A stretch of DNA of 64,000 nt, from contig NC_027864.1 in assembly GCF_000187245.1 (NCBI RefSeq), forward strand, positions 868,001 through 932,000, written 5' to 3'. A model generated the notes under the pieces. It was not told the origin of the DNA, searched no databases, and worked only from the letters and a program-made list of their open reading frames with translations. The position numbers and the translations under genes are program-made. Shown in pieces: positions 30,243-40,758 of the stretch (its first letter is position 1; every line of letters begins with the position of its first letter). Origin of the DNA: Ogataea parapolymorpha DL-1. Lineage: Eukaryota; Ascomycota; Pichiomycetes; Pichiales; Pichiaceae.

Positions 30243-32075
30243 ATGGATACCGAATCCAGCGTTTCGCTCCATACTCCGACTAAGGAGCAAATTCAATTCC
30301 CTCATGGTAGCACGCGAAAACAATCAACGAAAAGGATCAAGACAAACGATGAGGGTTTCCAAACACAAAAATCCAAGCGAGCTTTCTCCTTTTCCAAGTT
30401 CATCGGCTCTACCTTACAGGACAAAAATGAAGATAAGAAGAAATTCGAGTACTCAACTAACGAGCAGACGTGTAATCAGGCGCCAACAATTCAATCACGT
30501 TCTAGATGGATACGACCGCTTTTAAGTATTCACTCACTTTTCAAAACTAGGAATAAGGTGATTTCATTACCTGAAAAGGAAAATAGTGTCTTGACGAGTG
30601 AATTCGATCTTCAAAAAGATGCAATGTTTTCATGCTACAATGCTTTCAAGAATACCGAAATTCAAAATACTTTGAACTCCTTGAAAGAATCTATAGACTC
30701 CAATTTGCTGCAAAAATCGACGGTTAGGTTCATTCATTATAGACATCAAGATGGCGTTGGCAAAGCTTTGAAGCCCGGCATTAATAACAATAACAAGGAA
30801 ACCCGTGATATGATGAATAAAGCGCAAGGCAACAAGACCATCCCAAGTAAAATAGTGAATCAAATGAGTGAGAACCGTCAAATCGCAAATATGTTAGGTT
30901 TGAAACAGATAAGAGCTGATAAAGGTGATAATGAGCTGATGTCTGGTTGTCTAAATACCCAATCAATGTCGACGTCATTCTGTGAACAAAACAACTACAT
31001 GACAGAGACTGATACATCAGCCAATTGCGCTCCTGGGATCTACCTCAACTCGGAATTAACGAAATTGTTCAACAGTTTGAGATTGGAAGTCGATCACGAA
31101 AAAAGCAGATTCTATGTTGCTTCAGATGCGAACTCTCATTCGTTCCCCGATTTCGAGCTCTCGTCCCAAATTAGTGTCAACGAAGTTTCAGGGGAAAGTC
31201 TTTTGAAAGAAGATTCCATTGATGGCCCACTCAGCTCCTTCATTGAAGAATCAACCAAGGAGTTTTCTCATTGCTGTGAACATGAACTATCTCAACGTGA
31301 TTCGAGTCTGTCTAATTCTTACGGTAAGTACACTAGTCTACGTAGGGCATATTAACCATTAGAGGATAGCAATGAAGCAAATGTGGTCAAAGTGCAGATG
31401 ATTTGCCAAGATGAAAACCTTACTCTTATTTCGAATCCTTTAAGTGAGGTGGACTCGGACGACACGAACATAGTTGAGAAATCAACTAGCCTAGGTTCTC
31501 CCACTTTAAAGTTGGATGAAGCTCATGAACCCCAACACGTGGAAGAACACTTCTTACCTGATGTTCTGGAATTAAATGGGCTCGACAACGTGGAAATTAT
31601 AGACCCCAAGAACGGGTCTAGGCTGCTACCCCATTTAGGGGTGGACCATGGAAAGCCTAATGATTCCACTACTTTGAAATTTCATTCAAAAGCAAAGGTT
31701 CTCATCTATAATCATGATAGCGATTGCAAATCTATAAGAAAAGTGTTCTCGCCCGAGAAGTGCAAAGACAGCAGCCCCTTGAAAAGGATTAATAGGTCAA
31801 TCAGTAGAAGGTTTTCAGGATTCGGTATTAATTCGCCAACGTCAGAATCCAAGGTTAACGTGAGTACACAAAGCACGCGTGATCGTTCTATATTAAAGAA
31901 CAAAATCAATGTTAATGAAGAACAAGAGTCCGTTAGGGCCAACAATTGTGACGAAGTCCAAGTGGAGGACTTTTTGTGCTTCTTTGAGACACATGAACGT
32001 AGACGCATGGATACCGAACCTTTTCTGGAACATTTCCGCGAAAAGCAGATTGAAAACTACTATGAAAATATTTAA
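30243..32075 (+). CDS. Unknown serine-rich protein with a 39-nt in-frame intron
   Basis: The two frames 30243-31323 and 31363-32075 are in the same phase, separated by one TAA. Removing 31324-31362 as an intron (GTAAGT, TATTAAC, TTAG) joins them into 597 codons. The protein has no domain I recognise. It is rich in Ser, Asn and Lys, with basic clusters (KRAFSFSKF, RINRSISRRFSGFG) that could be phosphorylation or nuclear-localisation sites, and an acidic/aromatic tail (VEDFLCFFETHERRRMD). It looks like a fast-evolving regulatory protein. The frame begins with TTG at 30228; I use the ATG at 30243. If the intron is retained, a 371-residue short form results. Confidence 0.6.
31324..31362 (+). other. 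39-nt in-frame intron containing a stop codon in the branch motif
   Basis: Donor GTAAGT at 31324-31329, branch TATTAAC at about 31350-31356, acceptor TAG ending 31362. The length is 13 x 3, and the only in-frame stop (TAA at 31353-31355) lies inside the branch motif, so splicing decides between a short and a long protein without changing frame. Confidence 0.6.
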
Positions 32076-33076
32076 CCTGTTTTATCGATGTTATTCGGTA
32101 TCTGCTCCATATAATGAGATCTGGCAGAACACATTTGCTGCATATTAAACACAAGGTTGGGAGTCATGACACGAATTATAACTGTGAATAAAGTTGATGG
32201 GATAAAAAGCAATAGCAGAAGTACAATACTCTGTTATTGTCGTTGCTAGAACTTGCGTTATAGCGTGCTCAGAAAGTGTTGTGCCAATGACCATTGGTAA
32301 GCGTAAGCTGATGGTGATGGCTGAGGCGATGTAAGCTTTAGTGATCTGGCCAAATTTTATGCATTTCTTCAATACGTTGCCTTTATTCTTCATTCGATGT
32401 TATACGTGATGTTGCTGGAAAATCAACGGAAATAGACAGCATTAACTGGCTTTATACATGGTGACTTCACAGAATGCTGGCTTTCTTGCAAATTGAATGC
32501 TCTCTGCCCTTGCGTAGCTTCTTCGCCAGGGATTTGACTATTCTATTTGCATTTGAAAATTATTTGTGAGGTAACTTGAAGAGTAATTTTTGACAGGTTG
32601 TTACTGTTCTCCATCGCTTTTTGAGACTCTGTTATATCTACTTCTTAAATGTACTCACCATCCACGAGGTTATTGAGGAAGGTGCCCAGAATCAAAAAAA
32701 TTTGACATTACGAAATAGGCATGCGAAGGAAGTCAGAGTTCAAAGTATGTTGAGGTTCTTGCGCATCCTAAATTTTATAGTGGTTAAGTGATCACACTGT
32801 TCTTGGTTGTCTTGAAAATACGAGCGAGCCTTTTAGAAAATAAGTCTTATCATAGGCTATGAGATTCGCTGCTACGGATCAATATTATGTAGCATTGACG
32901 TGAAAAATGGTTTTCAAACACCTTGATATAAGGGTCGAGCTGAGGACTTTCTAAATTGATGAATTCCGTATAAGAGATAGGCACAAGAGGTAGATCTTTC
33001 AGTCAATCGTCTTGAAAGCATTTAAATTCTTTTTGAATTGGCTTCCAAATTGCTAATGCGTCAAGAAATATTGATC

Positions 33077-33100
33077 TGCAGCCTAGATATGAAGGCTGCA
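33077..33100. other. Perfect hairpin, 8-bp arms
   Basis: TGCAGCCT and AGGCTGCA flank an 8-nt loop; the outer GAT/ATC can add three pairs across one unpaired base. A second stem with the same core, TCCAGCCT and AGGCTGGA, follows about 120 bp downstream. Confidence 0.5.
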
Positions 33101-33628
33101 ATCTTCATAATGGTCTACCAGTTTTTCAAAGCTATTGCCAATCTTCTCTACCGCACCTATAGAGCGTAGAATACAGTCAATATCCAGCATCATTCCATCT
33201 TTTTGGTTTCGAAAATTCCAGCCTTTTTGCGGAAGTCACAGGCTGGAGCATAATTCTCAGCCTTTTCTGTCGCATTGGCGTTCAATATGCGCACCTGCTG
33301 TATACGCCAGCTCTTATTCCGATGAATTTATATCTTGGTCACATCCAAAAAGCTGCATTTATCAGATTACAAATAAGGCTTCTCTATGAGTTTTATTGTT
33401 AAATAAAGAACCTCTGCGTATCATATCGACCTCTGGTATTAAGCTCATCAATCACCATCATTGATAACAAATGGAATTCTATCAAACACATGCATGTCTT
33501 GTGACTAAATTGAATAGATTAGGACCTAATATATTGATTCCCCACTCGTCTTCAAAGCGTACTTGCATTCCCATATTTTCATTCAATGAGATGCTGTAAA
33601 GACTCATATGGTCCTGTAGCTTCAATGT

Positions 33629-33675
33629 AATAGATGGGACAAACTAAGCATATTTTTCACTGTATCCCATCTATT
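33629..33675. other. Perfect 11-bp inverted repeat, 25-nt spacer
   Basis: AATAGATGGGA (33629-33639) pairs fully with TCCCATCTATT (33665-33675). It is in the noncoding stretch upstream of SES1. It could be a structured RNA, a terminator or a dimeric protein site. Confidence 0.5.
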
Positions 33676-34294
33676 TGACAGTCAGTCGCGACCATTTGTT
33701 TGAGAGTGCTGTGAATTCAGGGTATGACTTTTTAGCGTATCAATTAAAATACTTTTCCACTATGAGAACCAAATAAATCAAGGTAGAGTTCATTCGGGAA
33801 ATCATACTAATGATATTATGGACAGCCTCAGCATCAACATTACTTCTAATTGAACCATACACCTGTCAATTGATGCGTTCCATCTGTACCCCTTGCAGCA
33901 TGCAACACATAAAAGAGAAACCTCTTACCAAAGATTTTTTTGATGGACCCTGCTGATATGGTAGCATTGCGAGTGTTGTATTTGTTTGCATCAATCGGGT
34001 CGTTATTTTTCAGCAAGATTTGGGGTACGTATCTCCCGGCGACTCGTAGGAGCTGACACAAACAATATGGGACTAAGCATATAGTTACTGATAAGTACTA
34101 ACAAAATGAGTTATTTTTCATCACGTGAAAATTTCTTGCTCTTACTTAATCATTTCCTTTTAATTTCAAAGGTTTTTTTTGAGTTTTTTTTTCTCAATTA
34201 GTTCGATACTGTTAAGTTATTGACACCAAAAGCTTCTCAATATCTACCAAACCAGGCAAAAAGTGCTTCACATTTGGTTATTTTAATTTAAAAT

Positions 34295-35689
34295 ATGTTG
34301 GATATAATTCAGTTCATTGAGGAGAAAGGCGGTAATCCACAGGCCATTCGTGAATCACAAAGGAAAAGAGGTGCGTCTGTTGAGATTGTGGATGAGATCA
34401 TCAAAGAGTACAATGACTGGACTAAGCTAAGATTTACATTGGATGAGCTAAATAAAACACAGAATAAACTACAAAAAGAAATCGGTCAGAAGTTTAAGGC
34501 TAAGCTAGATGCATCTGAACTCCTGCAGAAGAAAGATGATTTGGTTAAGGAAAAGGCCGAAATTACAGCTAAAGAGCAGGAGGCAGATAAGAAGTTACGT
34601 TGGAAAGTTTTCCAGGTCGGAAATATTGTCCACGATTCTGTCATTGATTCGTTGGATGAAGCAGACAATAAGCTAGTCAGGACTTGGGCTCCCTCCGGCG
34701 TGAATTTTGAAACACTAAGTAATGTCGCGACAGCGACCGGAAAGCAAGCTAAGCTTTCCCACCATGAAGTGTTGCTTAGACTAGATGGGTACGACCCTGA
34801 AAGAGGTGTCAAGATTGTGGGTCACAGAGGATACTTTTTGAGAAATTATGGAGTTTTTCTGAACCAGGCCTTGATCAATTATGGTTTGAGTTTCTTGACC
34901 TCTAAAAACTATACTCCCATGCAGGCGCCTGTAATGATGAACAAAGATGTTATGGCCAAGACTGCACAACTTTCTGAGTTTGATGAAGAGCTTTACAAAG
35001 TTCTTGACGGAGATGATGAGAAGTATTTGATTGCAACTTCTGAACAGCCTATCTCAGCTTATCATTCCAACGAATGGTTTGAAAGTCCTGCTGAACAGCT
35101 TCCTATTAGATACGCAGGCTATTCCTCTTGTTTCAGAAGGGAAGCAGGTTCTCACGGAAAAGATGCCTGGGGTATTTTCAGAGTTCATGCTTTCGAAAAG
35201 GTTGAACAGTTTTGCATCAGTGAGCCTGAAAAGTCATGGGATGAGTTTGACAGAATGATTCAGAATTCTGAAGAGTTTTACCAGTCTTTGGGTCTGCCTT
35301 ACAGAGTTGTTAGTATCGTTTCAGGCGAGCTCAATAATGCTGCTGCAAAGAAGTATGACCTCGAAGCCTGGTTCCCATTCCAACAAGAGTTTAAGGAACT
35401 AGTTTCGTGCTCCAACTGCACTGACTACCAGTCAAGGAATTTAGAAATCAGATGTGGTATCAAGGCCATGAATCAGAAGGAGAAAAAATATGTTCATTGC
35501 TTGAATTGTACCTTATGTGCCACTGAAAGAGCTCTTTGCTGTGTCTTGGAAAACTACCAGACTGATGATGGGCTGGTCGTTCCAAAAGTTCTCAGGAAGT
35601 ATATTCCTGGAGAACCTGAATTCATTCCATTTGTCAACGAACTCCCAAAAAATTCAACCTCCGCTAAAAGAGGCAAAGGTTCCAATTGA
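34295..35689 (+). CDS. SES1: Cytosolic seryl-tRNA synthetase
   Basis: This 464-residue protein matches S. cerevisiae Ses1 (462). An N-terminal coiled-coil arm (about residues 30-110), used to grip the long variable arm of tRNA-Ser, is followed by the class II catalytic core. Motif 2 contains CFRREAGSHGKDAWGIFRVH and motif 3 contains LCATERALCCVLENYQ. The C-terminus is short and basic (SAKRGKGSN). The ATG at 34295 opens MLDIIQFIEEKGGNP, the usual start of the family. It is the first member of a block whose order matches S. cerevisiae YDR023W-YDR020C. Confidence 0.95.
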   Translation: MLDIIQFIEEKGGNPQAIRESQRKRGASVEIVDEIIKEYNDWTKLRFTLDELNKTQNKLQKEIGQKFKAKLDASELLQKKDDLVKEKAEITAKEQEADKKLRWKVFQVGNIVHDSVIDSLDEADNKLVRTWAPSGVNFETLSNVATATGKQAKLSHHEVLLRLDGYDPERGVKIVGHRGYFLRNYGVFLNQALINYGLSFLTSKNYTPMQAPVMMNKDVMAKTAQLSEFDEELYKVLDGDDEKYLIATSEQPISAYHSNEWFESPAEQLPIRYAGYSSCFRREAGSHGKDAWGIFRVHAFEKVEQFCISEPEKSWDEFDRMIQNSEEFYQSLGLPYRVVSIVSGELNNAAAKKYDLEAWFPFQQEFKELVSCSNCTDYQSRNLEIRCGIKAMNQKEKKYVHCLNCTLCATERALCCVLENYQTDDGLVVPKVLRKYIPGEPEFIPFVNELPKNSTSAKRGKGSN

Positions 35690-36225
35690 TTTAACTTTTG
35701 AACTAGGTATATTTTTGATTACTAGGTGTATCCGGTATCCTCGATGAGTTGTGTGCTGTCACTTTATGTCTGTCTGGTCTGTAGCTAATCAATAGATGAA
35801 GTCATGGGACAGGAATCCAGATGTCATAAAATCCAACAGCCGATTGCGTTTCAGCCGTCAGTTGTTTATGTGTTTACTAGAGCTTTGTATACTGGTTACG
35901 GGGTTGCTTGTAAACTTAAAAAATCAACCTATCATGTTTTGAGCTCTTTAAACTGCTAGGTCACATTTAATGATTGTTTTAAGTTATTGGTCGGGCTATC
36001 TCTTTCTCTTAACTGAGTCTTTTTCTTCACCAGCAACTTTGAGTTTCCCTTAGGCCTGTTACCATTTCAAAGATCCGAATTTCAAGCTCCAGCATTCCCA
36101 TTTCCGCGACGGGCTTTTTCATTTCATCCAGTAAAGAGAACGGTGTGCAAGGTTTTCAAGGAAAATTAATACATATATTAATATAAGATACAAGGAAGAT
36201 TTGGAGATTAACCATAACCTAGATC
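35690..36225. other. Intergenic region SES1 to ATG31 candidate (536 bp)
   Basis: AT-rich spacer with short T-tracts, SES1 3' end and the promoter of the next gene. Nothing else supported. Confidence 0.6.
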
Positions 36226-36720
36226 ATGTCGCAATCAAAATCTAAATACCAGTTTTTGATGAGAGATAACTCACTTGTTTCTGAAGTCAAGCTGCCTAGA
36301 TCTAGTACTTTGCATCAGGTAGAAGATTCAACGAAGACCCACTTGGTTTTCTCACAGCGCAATCTGAAAGCCCTACCTTATAAATTCGTCACAGAAAATG
36401 CAACACTCAACCTTGATGATCCGTCAGAAATTCCTATTGTCGTGGATCCTTCAGCCAACACCTGCCAGAGTCTTTCAAGTAAATGGCAGGTGAGTAATAT
36501 ACACAGGACCAGTTGGTTTTTTCATGACCTTGGAAATGCACAGCCAGATTACCAACCAGATGTAATCACTAGCTTCTTATTAGAAGGTAGCCAATCTGAA
36601 GTATTTTTAGAGAATGGAGAGGATTTGATACCAAACGACGACCTAGGATATGTAACTCAACTGGTTGAAATATTTGTGCAGAGATCTCAAATGCTTTCGA
36701 AGTGCTCCAAAATGGGCTAG
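36226..36720 (+). CDS. ATG31: Candidate Atg31 (autophagy Atg17-Atg31-Atg29 complex)
   Basis: This 164-residue protein has no obvious domain. Its position between SES1 and FAL1 is exactly that of ATG31 (YDR022C) in S. cerevisiae, and its orientation relative to FAL1 (convergent) is also the same. The C-terminus supports the match: DVI-x-x-F, then a leucine/valine helix followed by QMLS, parallels the C-terminal helix of Atg31, the part that binds Atg17. The middle is predicted to be beta-rich, as in the Atg31 beta-sandwich. The rest is too divergent to align by eye. In S. cerevisiae the complex organises the phagophore assembly site. It ends 3 bp before the FAL1 stop. Confidence 0.6.
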   Translation: MSQSKSKYQFLMRDNSLVSEVKLPRSSTLHQVEDSTKTHLVFSQRNLKALPYKFVTENATLNLDDPSEIPIVVDPSANTCQSLSSKWQVSNIHRTSWFFHDLGNAQPDYQPDVITSFLLEGSQSEVFLENGEDLIPNDDLGYVTQLVEIFVQRSQMLSKCSKMG

Positions 36721-36723
36721 AAC

Positions 36724-37914
36724 TCATAACACATCACTCAAATCCGATGGCATTTCATCGATCTTGATGCTGAAAAACTCTTCAATTTCAGTCAAATCGC
36801 CCAATTCGTTCCTCGTGACAAAGTTTATCGCTACGCCCTTTCTTCCAAAGCGACCAGAGCGCCCGATACGATGGACATAGTTTTCTTTATCATAAGGCAG
36901 GTCGTAATTGATGACTAACGAGACCTGTTGCACATCAATTCCTCGCGCCCAAATGTCTGTCGATATGAGAACTCTAGAGTTACCAAGTCGAAACTCATCC
37001 ATCACGCGATCCCTCTCGTCTTGTTGCATATCGCCATGCATTGAGGAAACAGTAAAGTTTGCTTTTCGAAGTGATTCGCTCAACCAGTCAACCTTTTTCT
37101 TGGTATTGCAAAATATGACAGCTTGAGTAATCGTTAATGAGTCATATAAATCACACAACGTATCAAATTTCCAATCTTCTTTCTCGACCTGAATATAATA
37201 TTGATTTATTCCTTCTAAAGTTAGTTCGTCTCTCTTGACTAATATTTTGACTGGATCCGACATGAATTTATTGGTGAGCGAGAGAACAGCTTTTGGTAGC
37301 GTTGCTGATACGACCACCACTTGCGTTGATGGAGGTAAATACTGATAGATTTCACTGATTTGATCTTGAAATCCCTTGCCAAGCAGCTCGTCGGCTTCAT
37401 CCAAAACAAGCATTTTTACATTTCTTATGCTAAGTGTGCGGCGCTTGATCATGTCTAAAACACGCCCTGGGGTGCCACTTACTATATGCTGTCCTTTTGA
37501 GAGTGCCCTTATATCCTCCCCAACACTCTTCCCGCCTACGCACGCGTGGCATCGAATTTTCATATAATCACCCAAAGCGCTGATGACACTTCTAATCTGA
37601 GCTGCAAGTTCCCGCGTAGTTGATAAAACCAATGCTTGGGTCTCGAATTTACTTGTATCCACGACTTGAAGCATCCCGATTGTGAAAGTGGCAGTCTTCC
37701 CTGTTCCTGATTGTGCTTGAGCTATAACGTCTCTTCCTTGAATAACTTGGGCGATTGCTCGAGACTGGATTGCAGACGGCGCCTCAAAGCCATATGCATA
37801 GATTCCTTTTAAAAGGGACTCCTTTAAACTCATCTCCTCAAAGCTTCCTATTACCGGAATGTTCCCCGAAGTTTGCACTTTCAAGGATTTATCCAACTCT
37901 TTATCAAAATCCAT
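36724..37914 (-). CDS. FAL1: DEAD-box RNA helicase Fal1 (eIF4A-III-like)
   Basis: This 396-residue protein has the length of Fal1 (399). Motif I is AQSGTGKT at 67-74. Motif II is DEAD at 172-175, motif III is SAT at 203-205, GTPGR is motif Ib, and motif VI is [13 protein letters not shown] near the end. Motif Ia reads TTRELA (99-104), with Thr replacing the usual Pro of PTRELA. Fal1 acts in 40S ribosomal subunit biogenesis with Sgd1. The N-terminus ([30 protein letters not shown]) is eIF4A-III-like. It is convergent with the ATG31 candidate and divergent from DAS2. Confidence 0.92.
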   Translation of the reverse strand: MDFDKELDKSLKVQTSGNIPVIGSFEEMSLKESLLKGIYAYGFEAPSAIQSRAIAQVIQGRDVIAQAQSGTGKTATFTIGMLQVVDTSKFETQALVLSTTRELAAQIRSVISALGDYMKIRCHACVGGKSVGEDIRALSKGQHIVSGTPGRVLDMIKRRTLSIRNVKMLVLDEADELLGKGFQDQISEIYQYLPPSTQVVVVSATLPKAVLSLTNKFMSDPVKILVKRDELTLEGINQYYIQVEKEDWKFDTLCDLYDSLTITQAVIFCNTKKKVDWLSESLRKANFTVSSMHGDMQQDERDRVMDEFRLGNSRVLISTDIWARGIDVQQVSLVINYDLPYDKENYVHRIGRSGRFGRKGVAINFVTRNELGDLTEIEEFFSIKIDEMPSDLSDVL

Positions 37915-38055
37915 ATTGTTCTCAGTAGGTTTGATTAGGTATTATGGTCAGCGTAATCCCTGAAGTACGTGACCGATAATGTTGTAACTACAATTTTCTG
38001 ATTTGATATTTAAGCTCAAAAAAGTTTTTCTCGTGGTTTTTAGTAGCACTGAGGA

Positions 38056-38828
38056 ATGCGTTACGAAACGAATCAGCGCCCTCTTATCATTCTCATCGCA
38101 GGAGGGCATGCAGCCGGGAAAGTATGTGATTCTTGGCCGTGTTTGGTTTTTTAATCTAACCTATCCAGTGTCTTGCAAGCAGGCTTTTGAGGGAAGAGAT
38201 AGAAAATAGATGTCAGCAGATCAAAATCGCAGAAGTTGACATGAAAGAGTTCCAAGAGGAGACCTTTGAGATAGGCCCGTCTCGTTTTAATTTTGAATTG
38301 GTCAAGTCAAAGGTCGAAAACCATATCAGTGATGGTTTTGACGTTATTCTCATTTATGGGCTTTATGCACTTTATGACAAGGAGCTTTTGAATATGGGAT
38401 CGGTCAAAATTTTTATTGACTGTGATGCTGATATTAGGTTGGGCAGATGGATCAAAAGAGATCTCTTATCTTCTAAATTGTCTGAATCTATCTCAAAGGC
38501 TGATAAGAGTATGTTACTTAGGAATTTATTAATGCGCTACTTGAGCGAGTCTCGAATAGAAATGAGTGAATTCATTTCTCGCACAAAGGAGCTCGCTGAT
38601 GTCGTTCTTCCAAGGGGGGCGGAACCCACCGGTATCTCATTGATTGTCGATGGAATACAACATCTAATAAAGAATGAGAGCGAAAAGAGCATTGATCATA
38701 CTATTAGATTCCACACTTCAGATCCGGTAAAAAAGGTTATATCATCCAGGAAAAAAGACATTACACTCGAGGTCCTTAGCAATGATAATTTTGAAAGCAG
38801 AAACAAGAGATTCTACGATTTGAACTAA
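38056..38828 (+). CDS. DAS2: Uridine-kinase-like protein Das2 (spliced)
   Basis: Two exons, 38056-38121 and 38169-38828, give 241 residues, near S. cerevisiae Das2 (232). Exon 1 ends in a P-loop, GGHAAGK at residues 16-22. Exon 2 continues CLASRLLREEI and then the kinase-like core (LIYGLYALYDKELL, IFIDCDADIRLGRWIKRDL), which resembles the nucleoside-kinase fold. Residue 23, normally Ser or Thr in the Walker A motif, is Cys (TGT), so phosphate binding may be weak. Das2 has an unclear role and is only uridine-kinase-related. Its position beside FAL1 matches YDR020C-YDR021W. Without the intron the frame would start with TTG at 38187 and lack the P-loop. Confidence 0.8.
38122..38168 (+). other. 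DAS2 intron (47 nt)
   Basis: Donor GTATGT at 38122, branch CTAAC within TAATCTAACC, acceptor CCAG ending 38168. Phase 0. Splicing restores the P-loop and keeps the frame. Confidence 0.8.
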
Positions 38829-39330
38829 AGAAACAATATGCTATGAAGTAACTAGCTTTATCAAGATATTCAAAGAGAAAATAATCAAACGTGTGTTTGT
38901 TTTCATTGAGAAATACGTACATTTGAAACTAGTGTGAGTTGGGAAATATGATATGAAGCTTTTACTCATAATACTGCTAGTAAGATATGAGCTGGCTACA
39001 GCAAGTGAGAACAGTGAAGATTGAAAAGCGAGGCAAGGATACTCAAAACGTCTAAAAGAAGTCAGCTCCGAGATTTCTCTGTTAATTGAATATACGCCTC
39101 TTACTTTCGATTGCCTAACTTGGGATAAGTGGATCAGAACCTCCTCGGATATGGATCGGCAACTCCTTTTTTGGCGAGATTTCAATGCATTCAGAAGCAA
39201 GGGAGATTTATTTTGCAGAACAGTATACTAATATGTTCTGTTCGGATATAATCAGCCATTGAATGGCGCTTCTATCTTCCGCTCTTTTTATAATACTTCA
39301 CTGTCTTCTGACCTTTGGCTCTAAACAGAA
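38829..39330. other. Intergenic region DAS2 to chitinase (502 bp)
   Basis: No supported gene. A 119-codon open frame on the minus strand has no suitable ATG near its start. A TATA-like TTTTTATAA at 39285-39293 precedes the chitinase ATG by about 40 bp. Confidence 0.5.
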
Positions 39331-40758
39331 ATGCTATCAAGATTTCTTCCTGCTTTGATATCTCTTTGTGCTTCCCATGGTGGTCTGGCTTCCAACCTGG
39401 AAGTTCCAAAAAGTAATAATAATACTTTTGTCACTGCTTTGTACTATACAGAATGGTCATTCTATAACAAGCACTATCCAGTTGATATACCCTTGTCTCA
39501 TATCACTAACATCTATTACGCATTTGCGAAAATTGACCTCAAATCAGAAGGTACATATTGGGGCGATGAAAAAGTAGCTTTGGAAGAGATCATCCCATTA
39601 GTTCATGAAGACACTAACAGTTCATTTGGTGTACGAGATGAGATTCTGTGTTCTGAAGATCACGCTAAAACCTCATCTGAAGCTGAACCGATGGTCAATT
39701 CCACCGGATTAATTGGCCAGCTTCTGCAAATGAAGGAGCTCAAAAAGGGACTCAAAGTTTCCCTTGCTATTGGAGGTGAGAATACCAATCACGTTTTTGA
39801 AGGAGCCACATCCAGTGAAAGGAAAACTGAGAGATTTTGTCAAAATCTTGTTAATACCATGAGAAAACATGGATTTGACGGTATAGATATTGACTGGGAA
39901 TTCCCCGATTTAAGATCTGCCTCAAATCTGAATAAATTGATCAAAACTCTGAAAGAGAAGCTGTCTATGGCGGAGAAGGAGAATGGCATGCTTCCAAACA
40001 CATATCTCTTATCGCTAGCTCTTCCTTTGGACGTCTCCTCCTTAAAGACCTATGAGTTTGAGACCTTGCGAAATTACGTGACTTACTTCAACTTGATGGG
40101 TTACGATATTACCGGTCCTTGGTCCGACCGAGCTGATTACCATTCCAACCTTTACTCTCCAGAAACATATTCCGCCTCCAGCGTTAATTACACAGTTCAA
40201 TATCTTTTGGATAAGATCGACAAAAAACAGCTGATTTTAGGTATGCCAAGTTATGGAAGAAGCTTCGAGGGGATGGGTGTTGGATTACCGTTCAAAGGAT
40301 GTGCGAATATCGCGGGTATTCAACAAGAACAAAACCAATGTATTGTAAACTATCATAACTTGCCACCCCAGGATTACACTGAAGTTCACAATTTTACTGC
40401 CGGATCCTCTTATGCCTACAACACTAAGGGACTCGGCATTGTCTTCTACGATAGTCCACAAGCTGTACGCCAGAAAGCAAATTACGTTAGAGAACTAGGT
40501 CTTGCGGGCGGGTTTTGGTGGGATTCTTATGGCGATGATTATCGAGCGAAGAACAGATCGTTGCTTTATAACTTCGTTGACGGATTAGGTGGATTGTACA
40601 TGTTAAAGATGAGTGATCCAACCGACGACTTTTACCCAGATGAGACGGAAGGTACTGCCGCATCTTCATATGCAACACACTGCTGCTCTCCCGATATTCG
40701 AATTTCTCCAGTAAAGGTTCTGTCATGGGTTTTCTTCATTCTGGTATTCATCTCGTAA
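39331..40758 (+). CDS. CTS2: Secreted GH18 chitinase, probably GPI-anchored
   Basis: This 475-residue protein has a signal peptide at 1-20. The GH18 catalytic motif DGIDIDWE lies at 183-190, with the proton-donor glutamate at E190. The second conserved segment SLAIGGE (144-150) and the WW motif near FWWDSYGDD are also present. Several N-x-S/T sites occur. The hydrophobic C-terminus after SPDIRISPVK suggests GPI anchoring. It resembles Cts2-type chitinases rather than the serine-rich Cts1, which has a chitin-binding tail. The likely role is wall or septum remodelling, perhaps in sporulation. It is convergent with the DET1-like gene (73-bp gap). Confidence 0.8.
   Translation: MLSRFLPALISLCASHGGLASNLEVPKSNNNTFVTALYYTEWSFYNKHYPVDIPLSHITNIYYAFAKIDLKSEGTYWGDEKVALEEIIPLVHEDTNSSFGVRDEILCSEDHAKTSSEAEPMVNSTGLIGQLLQMKELKKGLKVSLAIGGENTNHVFEGATSSERKTERFCQNLVNTMRKHGFDGIDIDWEFPDLRSASNLNKLIKTLKEKLSMAEKENGMLPNTYLLSLALPLDVSSLKTYEFETLRNYVTYFNLMGYDITGPWSDRADYHSNLYSPETYSASSVNYTVQYLLDKIDKKQLILGMPSYGRSFEGMGVGLPFKGCANIAGIQQEQNQCIVNYHNLPPQDYTEVHNFTAGSSYAYNTKGLGIVFYDSPQAVRQKANYVRELGLAGGFWWDSYGDDYRAKNRSLLYNFVDGLGGLYMLKMSDPTDDFYPDETEGTAASSYATHCCSPDIRISPVKVLSWVFFILVFIS

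Larger units (their letters stand above)
32076..34294. other. Long intergenic region (2.2 kb) without supported ORF
   Basis: No convincing coding frame is present; the short ORFs here show no family signature. It contains several perfect hairpins (33077-33100, 33217-33247, 33629-33675) and an ATCACGTGA site at 34120-34128 near the SES1 promoter. It may hold a noncoding RNA or an unrecognised small spliced gene (for example around 33846-34061, minus strand). Confidence 0.5.

Noticed and set aside
31353..31355. TAA between the two halves of the unknown gene taken as a true gene end
   Set aside because: Donor, branch and acceptor lie exactly around it, and the downstream half continues in the same phase, so an intron explains it better than two genes.
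33846..34061. 71-codon minus-strand frame upstream of SES1
   Set aside because: Its composition is protein-like and a GTAAGAGG donor-like site follows, but I see no domain and no supported partner exon. Kept as an open question in the intergenic entry.
38841..39200. 119-codon open frame on the minus strand
   Set aside because: No ATG near its start and no recognisable domain; most likely chance.
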